Positions 28,428-37,347 are shown, counted from the stretch's first letter. The stretch is 64,000 nucleotides of DNA from Variovorax sp. N23 (GCF_025486315.1 NZ_JAOOPY010000022.1:1-64000), one strand, 5' to 3'. The notes: a model not told the origin generated them from the sequence alone. Numbers and translations: made by a program.

Positions 28428-28778
28428 ATGGGCCTGAGCACCCACGTACTGGACACGATGCACGGCGCGCCCGCCGTGGGCATGGCCGTGGCGCTGTACA
28501 CCACGCAGGGCGACACCGCCACGCTGGTGAAGCGCTTCACCCTCAACGCAGATGGCCGCAGCGACGGCCCGCTCTACGACAACAACACCATCCGCGTCGG
28601 CACCTACCGCCTGACCTTCGATGTGGCCGGCTACTTCAAGGCGCGTGGCGTGCAGTTGCCCGAGCCCAACTTCCTCGACAAGGTCTCGCTCGACTTCGGC
28701 GTGGCGCACACCGACCAGCACTACCACGTGCCGCTGCTGGTGAGCCCGTGGAGCTATTCGACATACCGCGGCTCCTGA
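28428..28778 (+). CDS. uraH: 5-hydroxyisourate hydrolase
   Basis: Converts 5-hydroxyisourate, the product of urate oxidase, to OHCU. The 116-residue transthyretin-related protein has the diagnostic N-terminal STHVLDTMHGAPA, with the active-site His6, and ends in the family tetrapeptide YRGS. An AAGGAG ribosome site precedes the ATG at 28428. Upstream in-frame codons are non-homologous and overlap the operator, so they are excluded. It is divergent from the GntR-puuE operon and shares its operator. Confidence 0.95.
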   Translation: MGLSTHVLDTMHGAPAVGMAVALYTTQGDTATLVKRFTLNADGRSDGPLYDNNTIRVGTYRLTFDVAGYFKARGVQLPEPNFLDKVSLDFGVAHTDQHYHVPLLVSPWSYSTYRGS

Positions 28779-28781
28779 GCG

Positions 28782-29294
28782 CTATGGCTGACCTTCGGTC
28801 AGCGTGTCGAGTTGAAAGTGACCGCCCTTGTCCCACAGCCATGTGTCGGTCCAGGTCACGCGTCCGAGTTGTGTCGCGGCCGGAAAAGGCGAGGCTTCGA
28901 GCACCGTGCGCTCGATCTCCGCGATGACTTCCGGTGCGTGCTTCGGCGCGCGCATCCAGTGCATCGACAGCACCTTGCCCTGCGCATCCAGGTTGACCTG
29001 CAGCGTGCCGACCGCGTAGAGCACCGGCGGCAGCTTGCCGCCGTAGATGCGTTCCTTGTTGGCGTCGTAGATGTGGCGGGCGGCGTCCTTGCGGTAGTCG
29101 CGCGGATTGGCGGCGGCCGATGGGCGCGGCACGGTGCGGGTGGCGGGGCCGGGCTCCGGCGTCGCGCCGCTGAGCTGGCCGGGCACGGTGCCGGTGATCG
29201 GCGCGGTCGGGCTGCTGCCGCAGCCAGCGAGCCACAGGGTGGCGAACAGGACGCCGGCGAGGGCGAGACGGCGCGGTGAGAGGCTGCAAATCAT
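28782..29294 (-). CDS. Putative lipoprotein with TonB-C-like domain
   Basis: A 170-residue predicted lipoprotein. The signal sequence from MICSLSPRRLALAGVLFATL ends in the lipobox LAGC followed by GSSP. A Pro/Thr-rich spacer is followed by a compact domain (AVGTLQVNLDAQGKVLSMHWM, ERTVLEASPFPAA) that recalls the C-terminal fold of energy-transducer TonB/TolA proteins. The function is unknown. It is convergent with uraH (three-base gap) and divergent from xdhC; nothing links it directly to purine breakdown. Confidence 0.7.
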   Translation of the reverse strand: MICSLSPRRLALAGVLFATLWLAGCGSSPTAPITGTVPGQLSGATPEPGPATRTVPRPSAAANPRDYRKDAARHIYDANKERIYGGKLPPVLYAVGTLQVNLDAQGKVLSMHWMRAPKHAPEVIAEIERTVLEASPFPAATQLGRVTWTDTWLWDKGGHFQLDTLTEGQP

Positions 29295-29363
29295 CGCCGG
29301 GGTTATACCGTGCATACAGCCGTGCCCGGTAACGGGGCGTCATCCCGCGGGACAATCCCCGGC

Positions 29364-30176
29364 ATGAACCCGGCCCTCGACGACCTGCTGCACCGGCTCG
29401 GCCTCGGGCCGGGTGTGCTGGTGCGCGTCGAGGCCACCGAGGGCTCGGTGCCGCGCGAGGCCGGCACCTGGATGGCCGTCTGGCCCGGCGCGCTGACCGG
29501 CACCATTGGCGGCGGCCAGCTCGAATTCCAGGCGGTGCGCGAGGCACGCGCCTGGCTCGAGGGCGGCGAGCCGATCGGCGGCGTGCGGCGCTACCCGCTC
29601 GGGCCGAGCCTGGGGCAGTGCTGCGGCGGTGTGGTGTTCCTGCAGTTCCGCCGCATCGATGCCGCCGACGCGCCCGCGCTGCGCGACGAACTCGGCGCGC
29701 ACCTGAAGCCGTTGGCGCTTTTCGGTGGCGGTCATGTGGGCGCCGCCCTGGCGCGGCTGCTCGCGACGCTCCCTTTCGCGGTGCGCTGGATCGACAGCCG
29801 CGAAGGCGTGTTCCCGCCTGCGCTGCCCGTGCAGGTCGAGACCGAGCATTCCGAGCCGGTGCAGTCGGCCGTCGCCCACCTGGCCCCCGGCTCGCGCGTG
29901 CTGATCATGAGCTTCAGCCACGCCGAAGACCTCGACATCGTCATCGCCTGCCTGCAGCGGCTGCGCCTGCACGGCGACCTGCCCTACGTCGGCCTGATCG
30001 GCAGCAAGACCAAGTGGGCGACCTTCCGCCACCGGCTGGAGGCGCGCGGCTTCTCGCAGGAAGAGATGGCGCGCATCACCTGCCCGATCGGCGTGCCCGG
30101 CATCGGCGGCAAGGAGCCGGCGGTGATCGCCGTGGCGGTGGCGGCACAGTTGTTGCAATCGATCGACAGCGACTGA
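29364..30176 (+). CDS. xdhC: Xanthine dehydrogenase accessory protein XdhC
   Basis: XdhC binds and sulfurates the molybdenum cofactor and hands it to xanthine dehydrogenase. The 270-residue protein shows TGTIGGGQLEFQAV, the cysteine-containing LGPSLGQCCGG, the Rossmann motif LFGGGHVGAALARLL and YVGLIGSKTKWATFRHRL. The ATG at 29364 begins the conserved part. Its client subunits XdhA and XdhB are encoded 14 kb away (44443-48508), beyond the arsenic operon and the SulP/NRAMP block. Confidence 0.92.
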   Translation: MNPALDDLLHRLGLGPGVLVRVEATEGSVPREAGTWMAVWPGALTGTIGGGQLEFQAVREARAWLEGGEPIGGVRRYPLGPSLGQCCGGVVFLQFRRIDAADAPALRDELGAHLKPLALFGGGHVGAALARLLATLPFAVRWIDSREGVFPPALPVQVETEHSEPVQSAVAHLAPGSRVLIMSFSHAEDLDIVIACLQRLRLHGDLPYVGLIGSKTKWATFRHRLEARGFSQEEMARITCPIGVPGIGGKEPAVIAVAVAAQLLQSIDSD

Positions 30177-30199
30177 CGATGACGGCCCCGAGGCCGATA

Positions 30200-30213
30200 A
30201 AGTGCATACACTT
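30200..30213. promoter_or_regulatory. Operator upstream of puuD
   Basis: AAGTGCATACACTT is palindromic except for one central pair, with arms AAGTG and CACTT. Its right half (ATACACTT) is identical to that of the site at 28365-28378. It lies 137 bases before the puuD start and just after the xdhC stop codon. A weaker relative, TGCATACA, is at 29311-29318 upstream of xdhC. Confidence 0.6.
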
Positions 30214-30350
30214 CGGTTCACAACTCCATGCCGCAGCGGAGCCGGTGCCCTTCCGGGGCCTGCGTTCGCGGCTTTTCTTCTGCTTACAGCGCCCGCGGTG
30301 GTGAGCAGGCCAAAACGACAAGGCGCCCCCACGCGCCGACAAGGTTGAGC

Positions 30351-31556
30351 ATGGAAAGCTACTACCTCGACTGGGCCAACCTGCTGCTGCGCTGGGTCCA
30401 CGTCATCACCGCCATCGCCTGGATCGGCGCCTCCTTCTACTTCGTGATGCTGGACAACAGCCTCGAGAAGCCGCAGGACGCCGAATCGCTCGACAAGGGC
30501 GTCGGCGGCGAGCAATGGGCGGTGCACGGCGGCGGCTTCTACAACATGCAGAAGTACGCGCTGGCGCCCAAGAAGCTGCCGGACCACCTGCACTGGTCGT
30601 ACTGGGAAAGCTACACGACCTGGATCACCGGCTTCGCGCTCTTCACGATGTCGTACCTGTGGAATGCCAGCACGTATCTCATCGACAAGTCGAAGATGGA
30701 CTGGCAGCCCGGCGCAGCCATCTCGGTGGCGCTGGCCTTCTTCGTCGTGTTCTGGATCGTCTACGACGGCATCTGCCAGATCTTCGGCCGCCGCAAGCAC
30801 GGCGACGCGATCGTCGGCGTGCTGGTCGCGCTCTTCGTCGCCTTCGCGGCCTGGCTGGCCTGCCACTGGTTCGCCGGCCGCGCCGCCTTCCTGCTGGTCG
30901 GCGCGATGATGGCCACGACCATGAGCGGCAACGTGTTCTTCTGGATCATCCCCGGCCAGCGCGAGAACGTCGCGCTGATGCGCCAGGGCAAGCCGGTCAA
31001 CCCGATCCACGGCCAGCGCGGCAAGCAGCGCAGCGTGCACAACACCTACTTCACGCTGCCGGTGCTGTTCGCGATGCTGAGCAACCACTACAGCTTCACC
31101 TACACGCACAAGTACAACTGGATCGTGCTGCTGCTGATCATGCTCGGCGGCGCGGCGATCCGTCAATTCTTCGTGGTGCGGCATCGCTTCAAGCTGGGCA
31201 ACGCGAAAAATCCGCTGCCTTACGCGATGGTCGGCATCGCCGTGCTCGGCCTCACCATCGTCTGGATGAAGCCCGAGCCCGTGGCGGCACCGGCGCCCGG
31301 CGCGGTGGCACCGAAGGTCGCGTTCGGCGACGTGCAGAAGGTGCTTGAGCAGCGCTGCTACCTGTGCCACGGCGCGACGGTGCAGATGAAGAACGTGCGG
31401 CTCGACGCGCCCGACCAGGTCGCATTGCACGCCCAGGCGGTCTACCAGCAGGTGGTGGTGACGAAGATCATGCCGATGAACAACGCGACCGGCATCACGG
31501 ATGCCGAACGTGCACTGATCGGCACCTGGTTCCTGGCCGGCGCACCGACGAAGTGA
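30351..31556 (+). CDS. puuD: Membrane-bound urate oxidase PuuD with cytochrome c domain
   Basis: Oxidises urate to 5-hydroxyisourate and passes electrons to the respiratory chain rather than to oxygen directly. The 401-residue protein has about eight transmembrane helices starting with LLLRWVHVITAIAWIGASFYFVML, and a C-terminal cytochrome c domain with haem site CYLCH (336-340) and the methionine-rich KIMPMNNATG, whose Met is the likely axial ligand. It supplies the substrate of UraH. The ATG at 30351 is the first codon of the conserved N-terminus; a TGCATACA-type operator lies upstream. Confidence 0.94.
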   Translation: MESYYLDWANLLLRWVHVITAIAWIGASFYFVMLDNSLEKPQDAESLDKGVGGEQWAVHGGGFYNMQKYALAPKKLPDHLHWSYWESYTTWITGFALFTMSYLWNASTYLIDKSKMDWQPGAAISVALAFFVVFWIVYDGICQIFGRRKHGDAIVGVLVALFVAFAAWLACHWFAGRAAFLLVGAMMATTMSGNVFFWIIPGQRENVALMRQGKPVNPIHGQRGKQRSVHNTYFTLPVLFAMLSNHYSFTYTHKYNWIVLLLIMLGGAAIRQFFVVRHRFKLGNAKNPLPYAMVGIAVLGLTIVWMKPEPVAAPAPGAVAPKVAFGDVQKVLEQRCYLCHGATVQMKNVRLDAPDQVALHAQAVYQQVVVTKIMPMNNATGITDAERALIGTWFLAGAPTK

Positions 31557-31568
31557 GCGCCGGCGCGC

Positions 31569-32966
31569 TCAGCGTGCATCGAGTGCCAACTGCCTCGCCA
31601 GCCGGTTGTGCCGTTCCACCAGCGGCCCGAGATCGACTGTCGCCAACTGGCCTTGGCGGACCACCACGCGCCCGTTGACCACCGTGTAGGCCGCCTGCGG
31701 GCTGGCGCACAGCAGCAGGCTCGCGACCGGGTCGTGCACCGCGCCGCCGGCAAAGGCGACGGTGTTCAAGTCGAACAGTGCGAGGTCGGCACACATGCCC
31801 GGCGCGAGGTGGCCGATGTCGGCACGGCCCAGCACCTCGGCGCCGCCGCGCGTGGCAATGGCGAGCGCGTCGCGCGCCGTCATTTCTGAAGGACCATGGT
31901 CGCAGCCGAAGGGTTCGAGCGACCGGCCCACGCGGGCCAGCAGCAGGGCCTGCCGGGCCTCGTTCACCATGTGCGCGCCGTCGTTGCTGGCGCTGCCGTC
32001 CACCCCCAGGCCGACCGGCACGCCCGCATCCAGCATGCGGCGGATCGGCGCGATGCCCGAGGCCAGGCGCATGTTGCTGCAGGGGCAGTGCGCCACGCCG
32101 GTCTTCGTCTTCGCGAACAGCGCGATGCCCGGCGCATCGAGCTTCACGCAGTGTGCGTGCCACACATCGTGGCCGAGCCAGCCCAGGTCCTGCGCGTATT
32201 CGGTGGGCGTGCAGTTGAATTTCTCGCGGCTGTAGGCGATGTCGTGGTCGTTTTCGGCCAGGTGCGTGTGCAGCCGCACGCCTTGACCCTTGAAAGAGCG
32301 GGCGAGCATGGCCGATTCGCGCATCAAGTCGCGGCTCACGCTGAAGGGCGAGCAGGGCGCCACCGCCACGTTGACCATCGCGCCGTGCGCGGCGTCGTGG
32401 TGCGTTTCGATCAGGCGTTGCGTGTCCTTCAGGATGGCGTCCTCGCGCCCGACCATGCGGTCGGGTGGCAGGCCGCCCTGCGATGCGCCGACGCTCATGC
32501 TGCCGCGCGCCGCGACGAAGCGCATGCCGATCTCGCGCGCCGCGTCGATGCTGTCGTCCAGCCGCACGCCGTTGGGGTAGACGTAGAGGTGGTCGCTGCT
32601 CGTGGTGCAGCCGGCGAGCAGCAGCTCGGCCATGGCGAGCTGCGTCGACACGTACACCATCTCCGGCGTGAGCCCGGCCCAGATCGGGTAGAGGCCGCGC
32701 AGCCACGAGAACAGTTCCGCGTCCTGCACCGCCGGGATGGCGCGGGTGAGCGACTGGTACATGTGGTGGTGCGTGTTGACCAGCCCTGGCACGACGAGGT
32801 GGCCGCGCGCGTCGATCACTTCATCCGCGGTCTGCGGCAGGTGGGCGGCCGGCCCGATCGCCTCGATGCGATGGCCGTGCACGAAGACCGAGGCGTCGTG
32901 CCATTCGGTGCGCGCGTCGTCGAAGGTGGCGACACAGGTCGCGTTGCGGATCAGCAGGGTGGTCAT
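31569..32966 (-). CDS. 8-oxoguanine deaminase-like amidohydrolase
   Basis: A 465-residue zinc amidohydrolase. The metal site includes H66-H-H68 in GLVNTHHHMYQSL, a later HTHLAEND, and GLGVDGSASNDG with the catalytic Asp. The sequence type (NTHHHMYQ, CSPFSVSRDLM, EKFNCTPTEYAQDLGW) matches the 8-oxoguanine deaminase branch, which yields urate directly; guanine deaminase or another aminopurine deaminase is the alternative. I used the ATG at 32966, where family similarity begins. It is convergent with puuD. Confidence 0.87.
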   Translation of the reverse strand: MTTLLIRNATCVATFDDARTEWHDASVFVHGHRIEAIGPAAHLPQTADEVIDARGHLVVPGLVNTHHHMYQSLTRAIPAVQDAELFSWLRGLYPIWAGLTPEMVYVSTQLAMAELLLAGCTTSSDHLYVYPNGVRLDDSIDAAREIGMRFVAARGSMSVGASQGGLPPDRMVGREDAILKDTQRLIETHHDAAHGAMVNVAVAPCSPFSVSRDLMRESAMLARSFKGQGVRLHTHLAENDHDIAYSREKFNCTPTEYAQDLGWLGHDVWHAHCVKLDAPGIALFAKTKTGVAHCPCSNMRLASGIAPIRRMLDAGVPVGLGVDGSASNDGAHMVNEARQALLLARVGRSLEPFGCDHGPSEMTARDALAIATRGGAEVLGRADIGHLAPGMCADLALFDLNTVAFAGGAVHDPVASLLLCASPQAAYTVVNGRVVVRQGQLATVDLGPLVERHNRLARQLALDAR

Positions 32967-33004
32967 GGCGCGAGCAGACAAAATAGAGCGTGGAGACAAC
33001 GCAA

Positions 33005-34351
33005 ATGATCGCATCGAACCCCCCTTTTGAAGTGCCCCGCGTGCCCGATGCACGCACGTCGCCGCGTGATTTCCTCGCGCATCTGTATGGCGTCGCGGTT
33101 GCGCGCGCACTGCCGCTCGCCAGCATGGCGCCGCACCTGCCGAGGCCGCCCAGGGGGCGGACGCTGGTGCTGGGCGCCGGCAAGGCCGGCGGCTCGATGG
33201 CGCAGGCGCTCGAAGCGCTGTGGCCGGCGGATGCGCCGCTGTCGGGCCTGGTCGTCACGCGCTACGGCCACATCCCGCTGCGGCCCGAGGGGCTCGCGGC
33301 GCGCATCGAGATCGTGGAGGCCGCGCACCCGGTGCCCGACGCCGCCGGGCTGAAGGCGGCCGAGCGCATCCTGGCATTGACCGAAGGCCTCACGGCCGAC
33401 GACCTGGTGCTGTGCCTGATCTCCGGCGGCGGTTCGTCACTGCTCACGCTGCCGGCCGACGGGCTGACGCTCGAAGACAAGCAGCGCATCAACAGGCAGC
33501 TGCTCGAGAGCGGTGCCCACATCGGCGAGATGAACTGCGTGCGCAAGCACCTGTCGCGCATCAAGGGTGGACGATTGGCCGCGGCGTGTTCACCGGCGCA
33601 GGTGGTGACGCTCACCATCAGCGACGTGCCGGGCGACGACCCGGCCGTCATCGCGAGCGGCCCGACCGTGCCCGACGCCACCACCTGCGCCGACGCAATG
33701 GCGATCCTCGACCGCTACGGCATCGCGGTGCCGGCACCCGTGCGTGCACAGCTGGAGCGCGGCGCGCTCGAGACGCCGAAGCCGTCCGACGCCGTGTTCC
33801 AGGGCCACACCACACACCTCATCGCGACGCCGCAGCAGTCGCTCGAAGCGGCCGCCGCGGCCGCGCGCGCGGCAGGCATCGACGCGCACATCCTGAGCGA
33901 CGAGATGGAAGGCGAATCGCGCGAGGTCGGCAAGGTGCACGGCGCGCTGGCCCGCGCGGTCGCGTTGCGCGGCGCGCCCTTCGCGAAGCCCTGCGTGATC
34001 CTCTCGGGCGGCGAGACCACGGTGACGATCCGCCCGCGCCAGCCTGGCCAGGCCAAGGGCCGCGGCGGCCGCGCCGGCGAGTTCTGCCTGGGTCTGGCCG
34101 GCGCGCTGGCCGGCCAGCCCGACGTGTGGGCGCTGGCCGCCGACACCGACGGCATCGACGGCGTGGAAGACAACGCGGGTGCCTTCGTCACGCCCGACAC
34201 GCTGGCGCGCGCCACGGCGCAGGGCCGCAAGCTCGCCGATCATCTCGACCGTAACGATGCCTACGGCTACTTCGATGCGATCGGCGACCTGCTGGTCACG
34301 GGGCCGACGCACACCAACGTCAACGACTTCCGGGCGCTGCTGATTCTTTGA
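33005..34351 (+). CDS. Glycerate 2-kinase (TtuD/GckA-type, MOFRL domain)
   Basis: Phosphorylates glycerate to 2-phosphoglycerate, the last step in the glycerate pathway that recovers carbon from glyoxylate. The 448-residue protein has LGAGKAGGSMAQALE, LISGGGSSLLTLP, NCVRKHLSRIKGGRLA, and the C-terminal MOFRL part with ILSGGETTVT, GRGGRAGEFCLGLAGAL and ADTDGIDGVEDNAGA. A GTG at 32990 could add five residues. In this locus it would use glyoxylate-derived glycerate from allantoate breakdown. Glyoxylate carboligase and tartronate semialdehyde reductase are not in the window. Confidence 0.9.
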   Translation: MIASNPPFEVPRVPDARTSPRDFLAHLYGVAVARALPLASMAPHLPRPPRGRTLVLGAGKAGGSMAQALEALWPADAPLSGLVVTRYGHIPLRPEGLAARIEIVEAAHPVPDAAGLKAAERILALTEGLTADDLVLCLISGGGSSLLTLPADGLTLEDKQRINRQLLESGAHIGEMNCVRKHLSRIKGGRLAAACSPAQVVTLTISDVPGDDPAVIASGPTVPDATTCADAMAILDRYGIAVPAPVRAQLERGALETPKPSDAVFQGHTTHLIATPQQSLEAAAAAARAAGIDAHILSDEMEGESREVGKVHGALARAVALRGAPFAKPCVILSGGETTVTIRPRQPGQAKGRGGRAGEFCLGLAGALAGQPDVWALAADTDGIDGVEDNAGAFVTPDTLARATAQGRKLADHLDRNDAYGYFDAIGDLLVTGPTHTNVNDFRALLIL

Positions 34352-34360
34352 GCGCGCGCC

Positions 34361-35095
34361 TCAAATGGCGCGTTGATTCACGCGTGCCGAGAGTTGCTCC
34401 GCGCTTTCCCTGCGTTCGCTGTAGCGGTCCACCAGGTAGCCGGCCGCGTCGCGGGTGAGCAGGGTGAACTTCACCAGCTCTTCCATCACGTCGACCACCC
34501 GCTCGTAGTACGACGACGGCTTCATGCGGCCGGCGTCGTCGAACTCCAGGAAGGCCTTGGCGACGGAGGACTGGTTGGGGATGGTGATCATGCGCATCCA
34601 GCGCCCGAGCACCCGCAGCTGGTTGACGGCATTGAAGGACTGCGAGCCGCCCGACACCTCCATCACCGCCAGCGTCTTGCCCTGCGTCGGCCGCACCGCG
34701 CCGATGGACAGCGGGATCCAGTCGATCTGCGCCTTCATGATGCCGGTCATGGCGCCGTGGCGCTCGGGCGATGTCCAGACCATGCCCTCGGCCCATTGCG
34801 CCAGCGCGCGCAGTTCCTGAACCTTCGGGTGGTCCTCGGGGGTGTCGTCCGGCATCGGCAGGCCGCGCGGATCGAAGATGCGCGGCTCCGCGCCCAGGGC
34901 CTGCAGCAGCCGTGCCGCTTCCTCGGTCAGCAGCCGGCTGTACGAGCGCTCGCGCAGCGAACCGTAGAGCAGCAGGATGCGCGGCGGGTGCGTGGCGCGT
35001 TCGGCCGGATGCAGGCGTTCCGCGTCCGGCCGATGAAAGAGCCCCGCGTCGACGTTGGGGAGCTCAGGGCTTGGCGACACGCTGCCCCTTCGCAT
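34361..35095 (-). CDS. arsH: Arsenical resistance flavoprotein ArsH
   Basis: NADPH-dependent FMN reductase; ArsH enzymes oxidise trivalent methylarsenicals and relieve oxidative stress. The 244-residue protein has the FMN-binding LLLYGSLRERSYSRLL, followed by SPERHGAMTGIMKAQIDWIP and MEVSGGSQSFNAVNQLR, all diagnostic. The start at 35095 retains the family's N-terminal LPNVDAGLFHRP. It overlaps the end of the glutaredoxin-type arsC by 32 bases and is the last gene of the ars operon. Confidence 0.94.
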   Translation of the reverse strand: MRRGSVSPSPELPNVDAGLFHRPDAERLHPAERATHPPRILLLYGSLRERSYSRLLTEEAARLLQALGAEPRIFDPRGLPMPDDTPEDHPKVQELRALAQWAEGMVWTSPERHGAMTGIMKAQIDWIPLSIGAVRPTQGKTLAVMEVSGGSQSFNAVNQLRVLGRWMRMITIPNQSSVAKAFLEFDDAGRMKPSSYYERVVDVMEELVKFTLLTRDAAGYLVDRYSERRESAEQLSARVNQRAI

Positions 35096-35495
35096 CGACC
35101 ACCGCCTCGCCGTCTTCCTTGGCGAATGCGCCCTGCTGCGGCTGCGGCAGGAGGTCGAGCACCGCCTCCGACGGCCGGCACAGCCGGGTGCCGAGCGGCG
35201 TGACCACGATGGGGCGGTTGATCAGGATCGGGTGCTGCAGCATGACGTCGATGAGCTGCGCATCGGTCCACTGGGGGTCGCCGAGGCCGAGCTCGTCGTA
35301 GGGCGTGCCCTTCTGGCGCAGCACGTCGCGCACGGGCACGCCCATCGCGGCGATCAGACCTTCGAGCGTCGAGCGGTCTGGTGGGTTCTTCAAGTACTCG
35401 ATCACTTCCGGCTCCTCGCCGGAATTGCGAATCAGCGCGAGCACGTTGCGGGAGGTGCCGCAGGCGGGGTTGTGATAGATCGTGATGTCGGTCAT
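35064..35495 (-). CDS. arsC: Arsenate reductase ArsC, glutaredoxin-coupled type
   Basis: Reduces arsenate to arsenite with glutathione and glutaredoxin. The 143-residue protein has the catalytic Cys in IYHNPACGTSRNVLALI and the later HPILINRPIVVTPLGTRLCRP segment of the plasmid R773-type family. This fold is unrelated to the two LMW-phosphatase-type reductases in the same operon. It lies between arsB and arsH. Confidence 0.95.
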   Translation of the reverse strand: MTDITIYHNPACGTSRNVLALIRNSGEEPEVIEYLKNPPDRSTLEGLIAAMGVPVRDVLRQKGTPYDELGLGDPQWTDAQLIDVMLQHPILINRPIVVTPLGTRLCRPSEAVLDLLPQPQQGAFAKEDGEAVVDAKGQRVAKP

Positions 35496-35526
35496 GGGGG
35501 GTCGATGAAAGGATGGTCGTCGGGGT

Positions 35527-36807
35527 TCAGCCGAGTCGCAGGGCCAGCGCGGCCAGGGTCACGAACAGCACCGGCACGGTCAGCACGATACCGACCTGGA
35601 AGTAGTAGCCCCAGGCGATGGTGGTGCCCTTCTTGGCCAGCACGTGCAGCCAGAGCAGGGTGGCCAGGCTGCCGATGGGCGTGATCTTCGGACCGAGGTC
35701 GCAGCCGATCACGTTGGCGTAGATCATCGCTTCCTTCACCACGCCGGTGGCGTTCGACGCATCGATGGACAGCGCGCCGATCAGCACGGTGGGCATGTTG
35801 TTCATCACCGAGGACAGCAGCGCCGTGAGAAAGCCGGTGCCCATCGCCGCGCCCCAGACGCCGCTCTGCGCGAAGACGTTCAGCAGCCCGGCGATGCGGT
35901 CGGTGAGGCCCGCGTTGCGCAGGCCGTAGACCACCAGGTACATGCCGAGCGAGAAGACCACGATCTGCCAGGGCGCGCCGTGCAGCACCTTGCGCGTGCT
36001 GATCACCGAGCCACGCGCCGCCACGGCCAGCAGCAGCGCAGCGCCGACAGCCGCCACCGCGCTCACCGGCACGCCCAGCGGCTCCAGGCCGAAGAAGCCG
36101 ACCAGCAGCAGGACGAGCACGACCCAGCCGGCCCGGAAGGTGGCGCGGTCCCTGATCGCCTCGCTCGGCGCCTTGAGTTGCCCCACGTCGTAGGTGGCGG
36201 GGATGCCGCGCCGGAAGTACAGCATCAGCACCACCAGGCTGGCGAGCACCGAGGCGATGTTCACGGGGACCATGACGGCCGCATAGTCGTCGAAGCCGAT
36301 CTTGAAGAAGTCGGCCGAGACGATGTTCACCAGGTTCGAGACGATCAGCGGCAGGCTGGCGGTGTCGGCGATGAAGCCCGCCGCCATGACGAAAGCCAGC
36401 GTCGCCGTCGGCGTGAACCCCAGTGCGATCAGCATGGCCATGACGATGGGCGTGAGGATCAGCGCCGCACCGTCGTTGGCGAACAGCGCCGACACGGCCG
36501 CGCCGAGCAGCACGATGAAGGCGAACAGCAGCCGCCCGCGGCCGCCGCCCCAGCGCGCGACGTGCAGGGCCGCCCATTCGAAGAAACCGGCTTCATCGAG
36601 CAGCAGGCTGATGATGATCACGGCCACGAAGGTGGCGGTCGCGTTCCAGACGATGCCCCAGACCACCGGGATGTCGCTCAGTTGAACGACCCCGAAGACG
36701 AGTGCGATCACGGCGCCCGCCGACGCGCTCCAGCCGATGCCCAGGCCGCGCGGCTGCCAGATGACCAGGACGAGCGTGAAGATGAAGATGAGAATGGCCG
36801 TCAGCAT
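35527..36807 (-). CDS. arsB: Arsenite efflux permease ArsB
   Basis: Exports arsenite or antimonite across the inner membrane, driven by proton motive force. The 426-residue protein has about 12 helices and the ArsB/NhaD-type motifs DGAALILTPIVMAML, IADTASLPLIVSNLVNIVSADFF and SSVMNNMPTVLIGALSI. It belongs to the ArsB rather than the ACR3 family. A strong terminator-like hairpin ends only about 25 bases before its start codon, so expression may depend on read-through. Confidence 0.93.
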   Translation of the reverse strand: MLTAILIFIFTLVLVIWQPRGLGIGWSASAGAVIALVFGVVQLSDIPVVWGIVWNATATFVAVIIISLLLDEAGFFEWAALHVARWGGGRGRLLFAFIVLLGAAVSALFANDGAALILTPIVMAMLIALGFTPTATLAFVMAAGFIADTASLPLIVSNLVNIVSADFFKIGFDDYAAVMVPVNIASVLASLVVLMLYFRRGIPATYDVGQLKAPSEAIRDRATFRAGWVVLVLLLVGFFGLEPLGVPVSAVAAVGAALLLAVAARGSVISTRKVLHGAPWQIVVFSLGMYLVVYGLRNAGLTDRIAGLLNVFAQSGVWGAAMGTGFLTALLSSVMNNMPTVLIGALSIDASNATGVVKEAMIYANVIGCDLGPKITPIGSLATLLWLHVLAKKGTTIAWGYYFQVGIVLTVPVLFVTLAALALRLG

Positions 36808-36830
36808 GTGCGCTTCTTGTGGGTGTCAGG

Positions 36831-36857
36831 AAAAAGGCCGGGGCGTTCGCCCGGCCT
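36831..36857 (-). terminator. Terminator-like hairpin between arsC and arsB
   Basis: On the minus strand AGGCCGGG and CCCGGCCT form an 8-bp GC-rich stem around CGAACGC, followed at once by TTTTT. It lies between the second LMW-type arsC stop codon and the arsB start, with about 23 bases left before the ATG, too few for a separate full promoter. It could attenuate arsB transcription or be a partly leaky terminator. Confidence 0.75.
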
Positions 36858-36861
36858 CGGC

Positions 36862-37347
36862 TCAGAACTTCTCGAGCGCGGCCCGCAGCTGCGCGTCGTC
36901 CAGCGACGCGAAGGGCACTAGCGCGAGCTGACGCATGCGCTCGCCGATCGCTTGCCGGGTGGACTCGAAGGCGGCGCGCTTCTCGTCGTCGTTCGTGCCG
37001 GCGTTGGACGGATCCGGGTAGCCCCAGTGAATCTGGACCGGCGAGCCCGGCCAGTAGGGGCAGGTCTCCTGCGCGGCGCTGTCGCAGACGGTGATGACCA
37101 CGCGCATCTGCGGCGCGCCGGGCGCGGTGAACTCGTCCCAGCTCTTGCTGCGGTAGCCCGCGGTGTCCACGCCTGCGGCCTGCAGCACCGCGATGGCCAT
37201 CGGGTTGGTGCGCCCGCTCGGCGCGCTGCCGGCGCTGTGCGCCCGCACATCCACCCCGAGCTGCTTCGCCCAGTGGTTGAGCATGCCCTCGGACAGCACG
37301 CTGCGCGCCGAGTTGTGGGTGCAGAGGATCAGGATGTTCGTCGTCAC
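36862..37347 (-). CDS. arsC: Arsenate reductase ArsC, LMW-phosphatase type (copy 2)
   Basis: A 161-residue arsenate reductase of the low-molecular-weight tyrosine-phosphatase fold. The P-loop CTHNSARS sits at the N-terminus, and the redox pair appears in VITVCDSAAQETCPYWPG. The following HWGYPDPS is typical of the group. Its ATG overlaps the stop codon of the preceding paralogue (ATGA). The two copies share the same layout but differ widely in sequence, so the duplication is old or the copies were acquired separately. Confidence 0.92.
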   Translation of the reverse strand: MTTNILILCTHNSARSVLSEGMLNHWAKQLGVDVRAHSAGSAPSGRTNPMAIAVLQAAGVDTAGYRSKSWDEFTAPGAPQMRVVITVCDSAAQETCPYWPGSPVQIHWGYPDPSNAGTNDDEKRAAFESTRQAIGERMRQLALVPFASLDDAQLRAALEKF

